Shown one piece after another: positions 9,366-18,233 of a DNA stretch of 64,000 nt. The DNA comes from Actinomycetes bacterium (GTDB lineage: Bacteria > Actinomycetota > Actinomycetes > S36-B12 > GCA-2699445), in contig JAHZLH010000044.1 in the NCBI GenBank assembly GCA_022599915.1, positions 1 through 64,000 on the forward strand. The letters run 5' to 3'. The translations under genes and the position numbers were made by a program. A model generated the notes under the pieces. It was not told the origin of the DNA, ran no database searches, and worked only from the letters and a program-made list of their open reading frames with translations. The stretch's first letter is position 1; each line of letters starts with the position of its first letter.

Positions 9366-10331
9366 ATGCAGGCTGAAGCGCGTGAGTGGTTTGCCGCTCG
9401 CACGTCGGCTGCTGCTGATTGGCCGCTAACTGATCTCCTTGCTGCCAAGGGAGATCAAAAGGTCGATGTCATTCTTCCCGCGCAAGATGAGGCCGCGACA
9501 GTTGGCAAGATCGTCGCGGAGGTGCGAGCGCAGTTGATGCAACCTACCTGCGGGCTGGTCGACACCCTCGTCGTTGTGGACTCGGGAAGTGTCGACGAGA
9601 CGGCCGAGGTGGCAGCCGCAGCTGGGGCGCGAGTAGCCAGTATTCACGAGGTACTCCCCGACATCCCTGCACGGGACGGCAAGGGTGAGGCCATGTGGCG
9701 GGGGCTAGCAGCAACCTCGGGAGACCTAGTGGTCTTTGTCGATGCTGATCTGCGGTCCTTCACTGCGGAATACGTGATGGGATTACTTGGGCCGCTGCTG
9801 CTGGTCGATGACGTGCAACTAGTCAAGGCGGTCTACGATCGGCCGCTGATCACTGAGCAGACTCGAATAGCAGCGGGTGGTGGTCGAGTGACCGAGATCA
9901 TGGCTCGGCCGTTGATCAATGCATTGTGGCCGGAATTGGCCGGAGTTGCTCAGCCGCTGTCTGGTGAGTACGCAGCTCGGCGCACATTACTGGAATCGCT
10001 GACTTTCCCGTGTGGCTACGGCGTGGAGATAGGGGTGCTGGTCGATACCTACGAGCGGTACGGGTTGGCGGGAATTGCTCAGGTAGACCTTGGCCAGCGG
10101 CAGCACGAGCATCAAGATGCCAGCCAACTATCGCGCATGTCTGCGCAGGTACTGCACGCGGCACTCACCAGAATCGATGCTGCGGGCAAGGTCTACGCCG
10201 CACCCGAGCAGGTCACGCTGCCGTCATTTAGCCATGACGAAGCCGGATTCGGTCTCTCTGTGAACAACGTTCAGACTAGTGAGCGGCCACCATTGCGCTC
10301 GTTGGGTGCCTACCGAGATCGAACTCGGTAG
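9366..10331 (+). CDS. gpgS: Glucosyl-3-phosphoglycerate synthase (GT81)
   Basis: A 321-residue GT-A fold glycosyltransferase that joins glucose from a nucleotide-glucose to 3-phosphoglycerate, the first step to glucosylglycerate and, in mycobacteria, methylglucose lipopolysaccharide. Family signatures in order: VILPAQDEAATVGKI, DSGSVDETAEVAAAAGA, DGKGEAMWRGL, the metal-binding VFVDADLRSF, and LSGEYAARR followed by GYGVEIGVLVD. GGAAGGG at 9352-9358 supports ATG 9366; the open frame runs further upstream across the likely promoter. No gpgP phosphatase is adjacent; gpmA at 32.9 kb is the glycolytic mutase. The stop codon lies inside a hairpin. Confidence 0.95.
   Translation: MQAEAREWFAARTSAAADWPLTDLLAAKGDQKVDVILPAQDEAATVGKIVAEVRAQLMQPTCGLVDTLVVVDSGSVDETAEVAAAAGARVASIHEVLPDIPARDGKGEAMWRGLAATSGDLVVFVDADLRSFTAEYVMGLLGPLLLVDDVQLVKAVYDRPLITEQTRIAAGGGRVTEIMARPLINALWPELAGVAQPLSGEYAARRTLLESLTFPCGYGVEIGVLVDTYERYGLAGIAQVDLGQRQHEHQDASQLSRMSAQVLHAALTRIDAAGKVYAAPEQVTLPSFSHDEAGFGLSVNNVQTSERPPLRSLGAYRDRTR
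10310..10331. terminator. Hairpin at the gpgS stop codon
   Basis: CTACCGAG (10310-10317) and CTCGGTAG (10324-10331) form a perfect 8-bp stem with a 6-base loop that includes the stop codon. It lies between convergent genes, so it may end both transcripts. No U tract follows. Confidence 0.5.
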
Positions 10332-10369
10332 TTGGGTCGATACTACCCGACGAGCAAGAGCGCTTGCGA

Positions 10370-10666
10370 CTAGCTGCGATGACCCGCAGACCGAGCTTCT
10401 TGCCGCGCCTGCCGGAGCCGCCGGAGCCGCCGCACCAGTACTGGATCAGCGTTCAACGCCGCTTCGGTGTCGATGAGTCGGTTGAGTGTTTGGTAGTACC
10501 GAGTGGCACTGAAATCGAACTGTTCGCGGATGGCATCTTCTTTCGCGCCCCCGAAACGCCACCAGCCTCGCTCGAAGTCCAGAATCCGGAGTTCCAGTTC
10601 GCTGAGTTCGGCTCCACTACCAGCCCCGACGATTTCGGAACCCATGACTGCCGTAGTGGTGCTCAT
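10370..10666 (-). CDS. DUF3263 family protein
   Basis: A 98-residue actinobacterial protein. The core LRILDFERGWWRFGGAKEDAIREQF with FSATRYYQTLNRLID is the DUF3263 signature and reads like a helix-turn-helix: ATRYYQTLNRLID would be the recognition part. The C-terminus is basic (RRLRRLRQARQEAR), consistent with DNA binding. The first 20 residues are low-complexity. Role is unknown; in other actinobacteria the family often lies near LytR-type genes (from memory), which are not seen here. Confidence 0.88.
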   Translation of the reverse strand: MSTTTAVMGSEIVGAGSGAELSELELRILDFERGWWRFGGAKEDAIREQFDFSATRYYQTLNRLIDTEAALNADPVLVRRLRRLRQARQEARSAGHRS

Positions 10667-10957
10667 CAGTCTTCCCCATCTCTCCAGAGATTCGTCTGGC
10701 GTCTTCGCGGTTGCCTTAATGGCGGTTGCGAGTTTCGCTCGATCTCGAGGCGTACCCCGCCACCAGCGAGATATCTACATACTAAGGGGCGGCTCCGACA
10801 TCGTCGTTAGCGCGACACCCGCCGATAGAAAATCAGGCAGTCGGTGATTATCGCCTTGCCTGTTCGGGGAACGGGGAACGGGGAACGGGGAACGGGGAAC
10901 GGGGAACGGGGAACGGGGAACGGGGAACGGGGAACGGGGAACGGGGATATCCGAAGA
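10667..10957. other. Intergenic stretch with a G-rich 7-bp array
   Basis: The 290 bases between DUF3263 and the CPBP gene hold no convincing gene. Open frames crossing it translate the array as FPVPRSP repeats, a by-product of a 7-bp period. The upstream part should contain the DUF3263 promoter; I see no clear hexamers. Confidence 0.5.
10866..10947 (+). repeat. Array of eleven perfect GGGGAAC 7-mers with G-quadruplex potential
   Basis: Positions 10866-10942 are eleven identical copies of GGGGAAC and 10943-10947 a partial twelfth. This gives twelve GGGG tracts spaced by AAC on the plus strand, well above the four needed for a G-quadruplex. The array starts 11 bases beyond the CPBP stop codon, in its 3' untranslated region, where the transcript would read GUUCCCC and the G strand would be the template. 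Confidence 0.97.
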
Positions 10958-11713
10958 TTAGGATTTCGGGTCGCGTCCAGAGACCCGCCGAGCGAAGAGG
11001 TAACCCCAGCCGTTGGTAGACCAGTGCAGCCCCATGGGGGGCAGCAGTGAGCCGGTTCCGATCCGTAGCAGCGAGAAGATGAACCCGCCGATGGCGGTGG
11101 TGATGACTGATCCCACGATGGCGATGATGCGGGCCCGGTTGCCACCCACTTCACCGATGCGCTGGTTCCGCAGATGGAGGTCCAGCGAGGGCAGGATGTG
11201 CCACAAACCAAAGAGCAGCGCTGACAACACCGTGGCCCAGCCGACGCCATAGCGGCGGGCCAGCATCGCCCAGAGCACCGCCCGAAAGGCAATCTCCTCA
11301 AACAACACAGTTCCGAATGGCAGTTCGACGAGTGCCTGCCAGAACAAGCGTGGCAACGACAGTCCCGCAATGTTGTTGTCCCGGAAAGCCTCGCGAGTGC
11401 GCCGCCAGATTGATCCGATCGCGTAGACCGCGAAAACGATCGCCATCAGGCCAGCGCCCCAAATGGCACCGGAGATCCATGTATTGGGCGCGAGACCAAG
11501 ATCTCCCCAGGTGCAACCGTCCAACAGTCCCAGCGCGAGTACGACTACGGACCCGCCCAGCGTCCAGAACAGGTAATAGCTCTGAATGGCTTTGTTTGCA
11601 GCGACGTTGATCATCAACATCAGCACGACGACCGCAATGACCGGCCAGATGGGCAGCCCGGTTTCGATCTGGGGCAGTTGAACACCCCAAGAGGTCAGCC
11701 ACTCGTCGAGCAC
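10958..11713 (-). CDS. CPBP family intramembrane metalloprotease
   Basis: A 251-residue polytopic membrane protein of the CPBP/Abi family (relatives of Rce1 and bacteriocin-immunity proteins). The motifs of the proposed active site are visible: EEIAFRAVLWAML (EExxxR) near residue 140, and later FGLWHILPSLDLH supplying His. Hydrophobic segments lie near residues 24-44, 48-66, 80-104, 125-145, 155-175 and 195-220. Its substrate cannot be told. The ATG at 11713 is preceded by AGGAGGTT. It is the first gene of its strand group and its stop is followed by the GGGGAAC array. Confidence 0.88.
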   Translation of the reverse strand: MLDEWLTSWGVQLPQIETGLPIWPVIAVVVLMLMINVAANKAIQSYYLFWTLGGSVVVLALGLLDGCTWGDLGLAPNTWISGAIWGAGLMAIVFAVYAIGSIWRRTREAFRDNNIAGLSLPRLFWQALVELPFGTVLFEEIAFRAVLWAMLARRYGVGWATVLSALLFGLWHILPSLDLHLRNQRIGEVGGNRARIIAIVGSVITTAIGGFIFSLLRIGTGSLLPPMGLHWSTNGWGYLFARRVSGRDPKS

Positions 11714-11791
11714 AGAACCTCCTAAGGACAGGGGGCGGATGTCACCGCCCGTAGACGTGGTGAGTTGTGGGTTCCCGATCTTGAGCTGTGG

Positions 11792-12202
11792 CTACTCGCC
11801 GCCGACGCGAGCGTTGACCAGTTCCTCAGTGCAGGTGTCGATCTGATCTCGTTCCGCCTCGGAGAGGTTGGGGTTACCAGCAATCTCGAGAGCGACCTCA
11901 CTGAGTTCTTGACTGCGTTGGACGAGTTCCTCCGCCTTACCGGCGTCGTTTGGATTGTCGAGAAAATCCCGGTATTCCTGTACGGATTCACTAACCTGCT
12001 GGCAATACTCATCAGCAGATGTACTCGCACCACTGGTGCCGTCACCAGTGTCGATCTCGCCCTCGGCCTCCGGGGCGAAGGTTGGCGTTGAGTCAGCCGA
12101 ATCGGTTGACTCCGCGGAGTCGCTGCTGGAACAGCCAGAAAGCGCCATGATGATTACCAGGCCAGCGGCCGAGGCAAGTTGAAAGCGATTCTTCAGCGTC
12201 AT
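11792..12202 (-). CDS. Secreted lipoprotein of unknown function
   Basis: A 136-residue lipoprotein. The signal peptide runs to the lipobox LSGC, so the Cys would be acylated after export. A Ser/Asp/Glu/Thr-rich linker follows, then a small domain with two further Cys (EYCQQV and DTCTEEL) that could form one disulfide. GGAG stands six bases before ATG 12202, so the in-frame ATG four codons upstream (12214) is not used. I do not recognise the mature domain. The methyltransferase gene is divergent. Confidence 0.8.
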   Translation of the reverse strand: MTLKNRFQLASAAGLVIIMALSGCSSSDSAESTDSADSTPTFAPEAEGEIDTGDGTSGASTSADEYCQQVSESVQEYRDFLDNPNDAGKAEELVQRSQELSEVALEIAGNPNLSEAERDQIDTCTEELVNARVGGE

Positions 12203-12309
12203 TGCGCACTCCAAATGAGTGGTTTGTCGTGGACAGTTGTCCTGAGCATAGTTGCCAATAGCTTCGATGGGTTCGCCGACCGGAAAACCTGCTCTGAGAA
12301 GGTGTGGAC

Positions 12310-13068
12310 ATGGCAGTGGATTGGCAGCGATATCTAACGCGGTATCACCACGATCACCCCGGAATTACTGAGCGAGTGCTAGCGCGGAGTAGCAATGGGG
12401 CCAATCGCAATCCGTATCAATGGTTGATCGAGGCACTGCCAGTCGCGCCCACCACCGTGGTGGATTTGGGGGCCGGAAGCATGCCGCTGCGCCCAACGCT
12501 GCCTGTGACAACTCGCTACCTCGGCATTGATCGCAGTCCGGCCGAGTTGCAACGTGGTCGCAGCATCGGGCGACGGGTGGCTGTTGCGGCAGACATGAGT
12601 CACTTGCCGGTCGGGTCGGGAGCGGTAGACGTGGTGGTGTCCTCCATGGCGCTGATGTTGGCAGAACGGCTGGACCTGGTGATGGCCGAGATCGCGCGGG
12701 TGCTGCGCCCAAGTGGAGTACTGGCAATGATGCTGCCCACGCCCTGGCCACTACGAATCTCAGATATCGAACCTCTAGTGCGGCTCAGTATTCCGTTACG
12801 CGGACCTGGCGCGATGCCGCAGGTAGTGTCGGTCAGCCGGATTCGCCGTGAGTTGGCGGAAGCGGGACTAGTGGTGACGGATGTTGCCCGGGAAAGGTTT
12901 GGTTTCCGATTGCTGCAGCCCGCCGATGCGGCCTTGGCGGTGTCAGCGCTGTATACCCCTGGCCGCAGCCAGGCCGCCAAGGATCGAGCGGTAGCTAGTC
13001 TGTGCAGACTGCGGATAGGGACCGAACTACCGGTTCCGCTACTACGGGTCGTCGCGCAACGCCGGTGA
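12310..13068 (+). CDS. SAM-dependent class I methyltransferase
   Basis: A 252-residue methyltransferase of the Methyltransf_11/25 type. Motif I is VVDLGAGSMPLRP, the acidic residue ending strand 2 is in YLGIDRSP, and the post-II region is ADMSHLPVGSGAVDVVVSSMAL, then RVLRPSGVLAM. The substrate is unknown; the C-terminal 90 residues may bind it. Two in-frame start codons compete: GTG 12304, only one base from the GAGAAGG ribosome site, and ATG 12310, seven bases from it; the second is better. No linked biosynthetic genes. Confidence 0.85.
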   Translation: MAVDWQRYLTRYHHDHPGITERVLARSSNGANRNPYQWLIEALPVAPTTVVDLGAGSMPLRPTLPVTTRYLGIDRSPAELQRGRSIGRRVAVAADMSHLPVGSGAVDVVVSSMALMLAERLDLVMAEIARVLRPSGVLAMMLPTPWPLRISDIEPLVRLSIPLRGPGAMPQVVSVSRIRRELAEAGLVVTDVARERFGFRLLQPADAALAVSALYTPGRSQAAKDRAVASLCRLRIGTELPVPLLRVVAQRR

Positions 13069-13095
13069 TGCCGACTTGGTCGCGGTGGCGTGCTG

Positions 13096-13719
13096 CTAGG
13101 TAGTTGCCGAAAGTTCTGCGGCGCCGAAGGAGACGCTGAACCGATCGCACCAGATGGACACGCTGCTGAGTTGATCGAGGTCCACTTTTGTCGGGATCTT
13201 GTAGTTCTGATTGCCGATGTTGCCCTTGAGTGGTCCGAGGTCGACATGTTCATCGTCATCGAATACGAACCAGCCGTCGGTGCCAGGGACGACTGGGGCA
13301 GCCGCTAGCCACACCTTTAGATCCGGGCCATTGCTCGTTTCAAAATTCTCCAACCGCAGGACCCGATCACCGTCGGGGAGTTCCACAACCTTGGCCGTGC
13401 CGGTGGTCTGGTGTTCGTGGCTAATGAACTTGCCCTTCGCAACAACTTTTGGTGCTGGCTCGGGTTCGGGGGCTGCGCTACTCGTAGGATTCGGAGAAGT
13501 GGTTTGCGACGTGGGTGCAGCCTCATCAACTACGTCATCTACGAAGAGTTTCCAGGGCTGAAACAGCCACGCACCCGCCGCGAGACCAGCGATAAGGAAG
13601 ATGACGATTGGTGCGATGACTATCGGCCGGAGCCAAGTGTCGCGCCAACTGTAGTTCTGGTTGGCAGTTTCAGTGGTTCCGATATCGCCAGGATCCTGCT
13701 CGTCCACGATTTCCTCCAT
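13096..13719 (-). CDS. Membrane-anchored DM13-domain protein
   Basis: A 207-residue protein with a cytosolic N-terminus, one membrane segment (IVIAPIVIFLIAGLAAGAWL), a Pro/Thr/Ser-rich linker, then a DM13 domain. The domain shows the characteristic LENFETSNGPDLKVWLAA, the DLGPLKGNIGNQNYKIP strand pair, and SVSIWCDRFSVSFG ending with the conserved Cys. DM13 is proposed to take part in extracellular redox or electron transfer. ATG 13719 with GGAAG upstream is preferred to GTG 13731; both are possible. It is divergent from pstS and shares its control region, so phosphate control is conceivable. Confidence 0.85.
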   Translation of the reverse strand: MEEIVDEQDPGDIGTTETANQNYSWRDTWLRPIVIAPIVIFLIAGLAAGAWLFQPWKLFVDDVVDEAAPTSQTTSPNPTSSAAPEPEPAPKVVAKGKFISHEHQTTGTAKVVELPDGDRVLRLENFETSNGPDLKVWLAAAPVVPGTDGWFVFDDDEHVDLGPLKGNIGNQNYKIPTKVDLDQLSSVSIWCDRFSVSFGAAELSATT

Positions 13720-13838
13720 CACCACTTCCACGGTACCCGTCGAAGTAGTTGCGGTGAAGACAACGTCAGGCGACGTGTAGGGAAACTGCGTGCGAGGATT
13801 TGGTGGCGTTGGGTTCGGTCACTACCTGAGCACTGTTT

Positions 13839-13867
13839 CTTCGTTGATCGTTCGTCCGCAGTTCACC
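13839..13867 (+). promoter_or_regulatory. PHO box upstream of pstS
   Basis: Three 7-mers lie head to tail at an exact 11-base period: CTTCGTT (13839-13845), GTTCGTC (13850-13856) and GTTCACC (13861-13867). The last is identical to the actinobacterial PhoP/RegX3 direct-repeat unit GTTCACC and the spacing is the canonical one. It is 84 bases before the pstS start, positioned for activation. Confidence 0.8.
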
Positions 13868-13950
13868 TTTTCAGATGTTGGTGTTGGGTTGGCTTCTCCT
13901 ACGCTCTCGGTATCGATCAAGAGATCTGATTTACACATTTGGAGGTAAGG

Positions 13951-15045
13951 GTGAAGATCACCCCATTTGCTCGGGCGACTGTCCTAGCAGCAGCCGGAAT
14001 CCTGGCACTCTCAGCATGTTCAGAGAGCGGCTCAACGGACGCTGATGGCGGCTCGACACTAGATATTGATTGTGCCAGCGGCACGCTAAGCTCCGAGGGC
14101 TCGTCGGCCCAGGGCAACGCAATGACCGAGTGGATTAAGCAGTACCAACTGGCTTGCCCCGACGCCACGGTCAACTACAACCCCACTGGCTCGGGTGCTG
14201 GCATTCAGCAGTTCCTTGCTGGTCAGGTGGCGTTTGCTGGCTCTGACTCGGCTTTGGACGCTGAAGACAGCGAAGTTGCTGATGCGAAAGAGCGCTGCGA
14301 AGGTAACGACGCATGGAACCTACCGATGGTGGTTGGACCAGTTGCCGTTGCATACAACGTCGAGGGTCTCGACAAGTTGGTGCTGAATTCCGAGGTAACC
14401 GCGGATATCTTCTCCGGAAAGATCAAGAAGTGGAACGATCCAGCTATTGCCGATCTCAACGCGGGAGCCTCGCTACCTGACGCCCCGATCACGGTGTTCT
14501 ACCGTTCCGATGAGTCAGGTACCACGCAAAACTTTGCTCAGTACCTGAATGCGGCGGCACCGAAGGCTTGGCCGGATGAACCCAGCAAGAGCTGGACCGG
14601 GACCGGCGAGGGCAAGGAAAAGTCCGCTGGTGTGCAAACCGCCACGGTTCAGAACAACAACTCCATTACCTACGTGGAGTGGTCCTACGCTCGCGACGGC
14701 GGTCTGGGTATCGCCGAAATCGATAACGGCTCTGGTCCGGTCGTGCTCTCCGGCGAGAGCGCTGGCAAGACACTCGACGCTAGCGAGGTCGTAGGTTCTG
14801 GCAACGATATCGAGATGGAGATTGACTACAGCACCTCCGAACCGGGCGCATACCCGATCGTGCTGGTGACCTACGAGATCGCCTGCTCTGCCGGATTGAG
14901 CGAAGAGGATTCCAAGCGGGTTAAGGCCTTCTTGACCTACACCGCATCCGACGATGGTCAGAGTGTGTTGGACGCACTGGGCTACGCTGCCCTGCCGCCC
15001 ACGGTCGCCGATAAGGTGCGCACCGCAGTGGCTGCCTTGCAGTAG
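13951..15045 (+). CDS. pstS: Phosphate-binding lipoprotein PstS
   Basis: A 364-residue lipoprotein that captures phosphate outside the membrane and delivers it to PstCAB. After a short signal peptide the lipobox is LSAC. Phosphate-loop motifs follow: SSEGSSAQGNAM, VAFAGSDSALD and FYRSDESGTTQNFAQYL. GTG 13951 is supported by GGAGG five bases before it (13941-13945). It is the first gene of pstSCAB, with a PHO box upstream and a very strong hairpin just after the stop. Confidence 0.97.
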   Translation: MKITPFARATVLAAAGILALSACSESGSTDADGGSTLDIDCASGTLSSEGSSAQGNAMTEWIKQYQLACPDATVNYNPTGSGAGIQQFLAGQVAFAGSDSALDAEDSEVADAKERCEGNDAWNLPMVVGPVAVAYNVEGLDKLVLNSEVTADIFSGKIKKWNDPAIADLNAGASLPDAPITVFYRSDESGTTQNFAQYLNAAAPKAWPDEPSKSWTGTGEGKEKSAGVQTATVQNNNSITYVEWSYARDGGLGIAEIDNGSGPVVLSGESAGKTLDASEVVGSGNDIEMEIDYSTSEPGAYPIVLVTYEIACSAGLSEEDSKRVKAFLTYTASDDGQSVLDALGYAALPPTVADKVRTAVAALQ

Positions 15046-15052
15046 GTTCGTT

Positions 15053-15092
15053 GTCCCGGACGGGATCGCCCCACCGCGATCCCGTCCGGGAC
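15053..15092 (+). terminator. Strong intra-operon hairpin between pstS and pstC
   Basis: GTCCCGGACGGGATCGC (15053-15069) and its complement (15076-15092) form a perfect 17-bp stem with a 6-base loop, seven bases past the pstS stop. No U tract follows, so it may attenuate rather than stop transcription and protect pstS mRNA, giving more binding protein than permease. Confidence 0.85.
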
Positions 15093-15222
15093 ATCACTGT
15101 TGTGAGCGGCAAAGTAACAACAGTCACAAAATATTGTTCGGCTTGCTGAACCACCAGCCCTATCGGGTTTAGGCTCGCTCTAGCAGCGCCTAGCCCCCTT
15201 TTACAAACAACCACGAGGACCA

Positions 15223-16197
15223 ATGAGCACGACGACTGACCAAGACCCGGACGACGTTCTGCTCAGGCAGACCGGTCGTACTGGAGACCGAGTCATTGGG
15301 TTCTTGGCGAGCGGCTCGGGAATCCTGGTCATCGCTACCGTCGTTGCGGTAGGTGTCTTCCTGTTATGGCAGGCAATTCCCTCGATTCTGGCGGATCAGG
15401 TTCCCTTCTTGACCTCGCGGGAATGGAATGTCCAAAATCCAGATGATCTTCGTTTTGGCATCCTGGACCTAGCCTGGACCACGATCCTCAGTTCGGTTAT
15501 GGCCATGGTGATCGCGGTACCTATCGCCATTGGCATTGCCATCTTCATTACGCAGTACGCACCGCGACAAATCGCCAAGCCGATAGCTTCCCTGGTCGAT
15601 CTGCTTGCTGCGGTTCCCTCCATCGTCTATGGCCTGTGGGGCATTCAAGTCTTCGCGCCGGCGATGAAGCCGTTCGGCGACTGGCTGAGTGAAACCGTTG
15701 GCTGGTTCCCGCTGTTCGCTCCTGGGCTGACCTCACCGGGGACGGTGTACTCCATCGGTTTGGTACTTGCGATCATGATCCTGCCGATCATCACGGCGAT
15801 CAGTCGCGAGGTCTATGACCAGACGCCCTTGCTGCACAAGGAAGCGGCACTCGCGCTCGGTGCCACCAAATGGGAAATGGTGCGTACCACGGTGTTGCCC
15901 TTCGGCCGCCCGGGCGTGATCTCCGCATCCATGTTGGGCCTCGGTCGAGCACTGGGTGAAACTATGGCGGTTGTCATCATCCTCTCCAAGCCGGCACCGG
16001 GGAGTGAGTTCAATCCATCGATCTTTGCTGGTGGTGAAACCTTCGCGTCCAAAATCGCCAACAACGCGGCTGAGTTCGACTCACCAGAAAAGACTGGCGC
16101 CTACATCGCAGCTGGTCTGGTGCTGTTCGTGATGACCTTCATCGTGAACGCCATCGCGCGATCCATCATCGCCAAGCGCAAGGACTTCACCGAATGA
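15223..16197 (+). CDS. pstC: Phosphate ABC transporter permease PstC
   Basis: A 324-residue inner-membrane permease with about six segments. It has the binding-protein-dependent transport loop (EAALALGATKWEMVRTTVLP, an EAA motif) that contacts PstB. Start ATG 15223 follows a purine-rich stretch with GAGGA. It overlaps pstA by four bases (ATGA), so the two subunits are translationally coupled. The 177-base gap from pstS contains the strong hairpin and possibly a secondary promoter. Confidence 0.97.
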   Translation: MSTTTDQDPDDVLLRQTGRTGDRVIGFLASGSGILVIATVVAVGVFLLWQAIPSILADQVPFLTSREWNVQNPDDLRFGILDLAWTTILSSVMAMVIAVPIAIGIAIFITQYAPRQIAKPIASLVDLLAAVPSIVYGLWGIQVFAPAMKPFGDWLSETVGWFPLFAPGLTSPGTVYSIGLVLAIMILPIITAISREVYDQTPLLHKEAALALGATKWEMVRTTVLPFGRPGVISASMLGLGRALGETMAVVIILSKPAPGSEFNPSIFAGGETFASKIANNAAEFDSPEKTGAYIAAGLVLFVMTFIVNAIARSIIAKRKDFTE

Positions 16198-17102
16198 GCA
16201 CCACTGCGCAGCAACGGAACAGTCCGGAGTCTCCCTCCTCGTTGACCCCGGTTACCGGCCGTCGACGATTGGTCGACCGCATGATGCGCGTCGTGGTCTT
16301 CTGCGCTTTCTTGCTTGCGATCATCCCGCTGGTCTGGGTGCTGTGGATCACCATAAGCCGAGGTATCTCGTTGGTGATTACCCCCGAGTGGTGGACCACC
16401 TCCATGCGCAATGTGGGTCCCAACGACTACGGCGGCGGTGCCGCGGCGGCGATCCAGGGCACCTTGATGCAAGCGGGAATCGCCACGCTCATTGCGGTGC
16501 CAGTAGGGGTGCTGGCGGGAATCTACTTGGTGGAGTATCACGACAAGCCGTTCGTGAAGCCGGCATCTTTCATGACTGATGTGTTGACCGGTATTCCCTC
16601 GATCGTTTCCGGACTTTTCATCTACGCGCTTTTCATCACCACCCTCGGTTTCAACCGGATGGGCTTACTGGTGTCACTGGCGCTGGCGCTATTGATGGTC
16701 CCGGTGGTAGTGCGTGGCACTGAGGAGATGCTGCGGATCGTTCCCAACGAATTGCGCGAAGCTTCCTACGCGCTCGGAGTGTCGCGGTACAAGACCATCA
16801 CCAAAGTGGTGCTTCCCACCGCCATGAGCGGAATCATTACGACGATCATGTTGGGTATCGCCCGAATTATGGGAGAGACCGCTCCGTTGCTGATTCTGGT
16901 CGGCTACACCGCTTCACTCAACCCTAATCCTTTCCAAGGCGAGCAGGCGGCACTGCCGCTGATGATCAATGTTGAACGCGGCAATCCGCTGCCCCCCGGC
17001 CAAGAGCGGGCTTGGGCAGCCGCGCTCACCCTTATCCTGATAGTGATGCTGCTCAATATCGGAGCCAGATTCATCAGCCGCTTCAGTGGAATCAAGAGGT
17101 AG
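16194..17102 (+). CDS. pstA: Phosphate ABC transporter permease PstA
   Basis: A 302-residue partner permease of PstC with a conserved EAA loop ([21 protein letters not shown]) and a typical PstA core ([16 protein letters not shown]). The first 20 residues are hydrophilic and cytosolic. It begins within the pstC stop codon and ends eight bases before pstB, in keeping with one transcript. Confidence 0.97.
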   Translation: MSTTAQQRNSPESPSSLTPVTGRRRLVDRMMRVVVFCAFLLAIIPLVWVLWITISRGISLVITPEWWTTSMRNVGPNDYGGGAAAAIQGTLMQAGIATLIAVPVGVLAGIYLVEYHDKPFVKPASFMTDVLTGIPSIVSGLFIYALFITTLGFNRMGLLVSLALALLMVPVVVRGTEEMLRIVPNELREASYALGVSRYKTITKVVLPTAMSGIITTIMLGIARIMGETAPLLILVGYTASLNPNPFQGEQAALPLMINVERGNPLPPGQERAWAAALTLILIVMLLNIGARFISRFSGIKR

Positions 17103-17110
17103 CGAAAACA

Positions 17111-17887
17111 ATGTCGAAAACCATCGAGGCAACAAACGTCAACGTCTACTACGGCAAATTCCTCGCTGTCGAAGGCGTATCGATGCACATCGCCAAGAAC
17201 GCAGTCACCGCCTTCATCGGACCCTCCGGTTGCGGCAAAACCACCTTCATCCGCTCGCTCAACCGGATGATTGAAACTATCCCCGGTGGCCGGGTTGAGG
17301 GTCGCATCGAGATGAATGGGGTCAACATTCTCGATGAAGAGGTAGATCCAGTAGCGGTACGTCGTGATGTGGGGATGGTATTCCAACGTCCCAATCCCTT
17401 CCCCACTATGAGCATTTTCGAGAATGTCGTGGCGGGTCTGAAACTGAATGGCATCAAGAGTAAACAGGTGCTGCGCGATACCGCGGAGGAGGCGTTGCGC
17501 AGCGCGAATCTGTGGGATGAGGTGAAGGATCGCCTCGATCGTCCCGGGGCTGGCCTGTCTGGCGGTCAGCAGCAACGACTCTGTATTGCCCGAGCGATTG
17601 CGGTGAAGCCGGACGTTTTGCTGATGGATGAGCCGTGCTCAGCCCTAGATCCGATTTCTACGCTAGCCATTGAGGATTTGATCATGAATCTCAAGCGGGA
17701 ATACACCGTGGTGATCGTGACCCACAACATGCAGCAGGCTAGTCGGGTTAGTGACACCACAGCGTTCTTCACGCTGTCAGCGGTGGGAGAACCGGGTCAT
17801 CTCATTGAGATGGGGACGACTGAAAAGATATTCAGTACTCCGACTGAAAAGGCCACCGAGGATTACATTACTGGCAGATTCGGCTAG
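17111..17887 (+). CDS. pstB: Phosphate ABC transporter ATP-binding protein PstB
   Basis: A 258-residue ATPase that powers phosphate uptake. Walker A is GPSGCGKTT, the Q-loop is in VFQRPNPFP (a PstB hallmark), the signature is LSGGQQQR, Walker [13 protein letters not shown], and the switch His is in [13 protein letters not shown] 17111 is chosen by homology with [15 protein letters not shown]; the frame is open further upstream inside pstA. Last gene of pstSCAB; phoU is not here but beside senX3 at 30.2 kb. Confidence 0.98.
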   Translation: MSKTIEATNVNVYYGKFLAVEGVSMHIAKNAVTAFIGPSGCGKTTFIRSLNRMIETIPGGRVEGRIEMNGVNILDEEVDPVAVRRDVGMVFQRPNPFPTMSIFENVVAGLKLNGIKSKQVLRDTAEEALRSANLWDEVKDRLDRPGAGLSGGQQQRLCIARAIAVKPDVLLMDEPCSALDPISTLAIEDLIMNLKREYTVVIVTHNMQQASRVSDTTAFFTLSAVGEPGHLIEMGTTEKIFSTPTEKATEDYITGRFG

Positions 17888-18233
17888 TTCGCCGGAAGGT
17901 GTGGCGGCTCGCGAGGCAGTCGTCGTCAGTGAAAAGTATGGATGTGTAGTCGGGCCATTTGCGTGCCGTTGAGTGGCTGTGCGGTGGCGTATGAGGTGGG
18001 AAGAATCCGGCGGAAAAGCCGTGGTCGACGATCATTCTCGTCACCACTGAACTGCCGATGCAGGTAGGTCAGAATGGAACTCATGGTTCACCTCGAAGAA
18101 TAGGTAACTCTAGGGTACTTCAAGGTTAACAAAAAGTGAATAGCAGATCGATGAATCGTCACAATCAGGCATCTCGGACATATTGAAAGAGTTCGATCTG
18201 CGTCGCTAAATCTGTGGTGGCGGTCCGCCTGGA
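17888..18233. other. 346-bp stretch without a gene
   Basis: Between the convergent pstB and subtilase genes there is no convincing reading frame. It is more AT-rich around 18110-18200 than its surroundings. A single GTTCACC 7-mer occurs at 18086-18092 without a repeat partner, so I do not call a PHO box. No clear terminator stem is visible. Confidence 0.5.

Noticed and set aside
10364-10810. Plus-strand 148-residue frame opposite DUF3263
   Set aside because: Antisense to a recognised family and without ribosome site.
10866-10947. Possible CRISPR or insertion-sequence end
   Set aside because: A 7-bp period without spacers, no inverted repeats and no transposase.
10807-11370. Minus-strand frame with FPVPRSP repeats
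   Set aside because: The repeats are a by-product of the 7-bp DNA array and the rest overlaps the CPBP gene in another frame.
18086-18092. GTTCACC near pstB and the subtilase as a PHO box
   Set aside because: A single heptamer without a partner at 11-base spacing.
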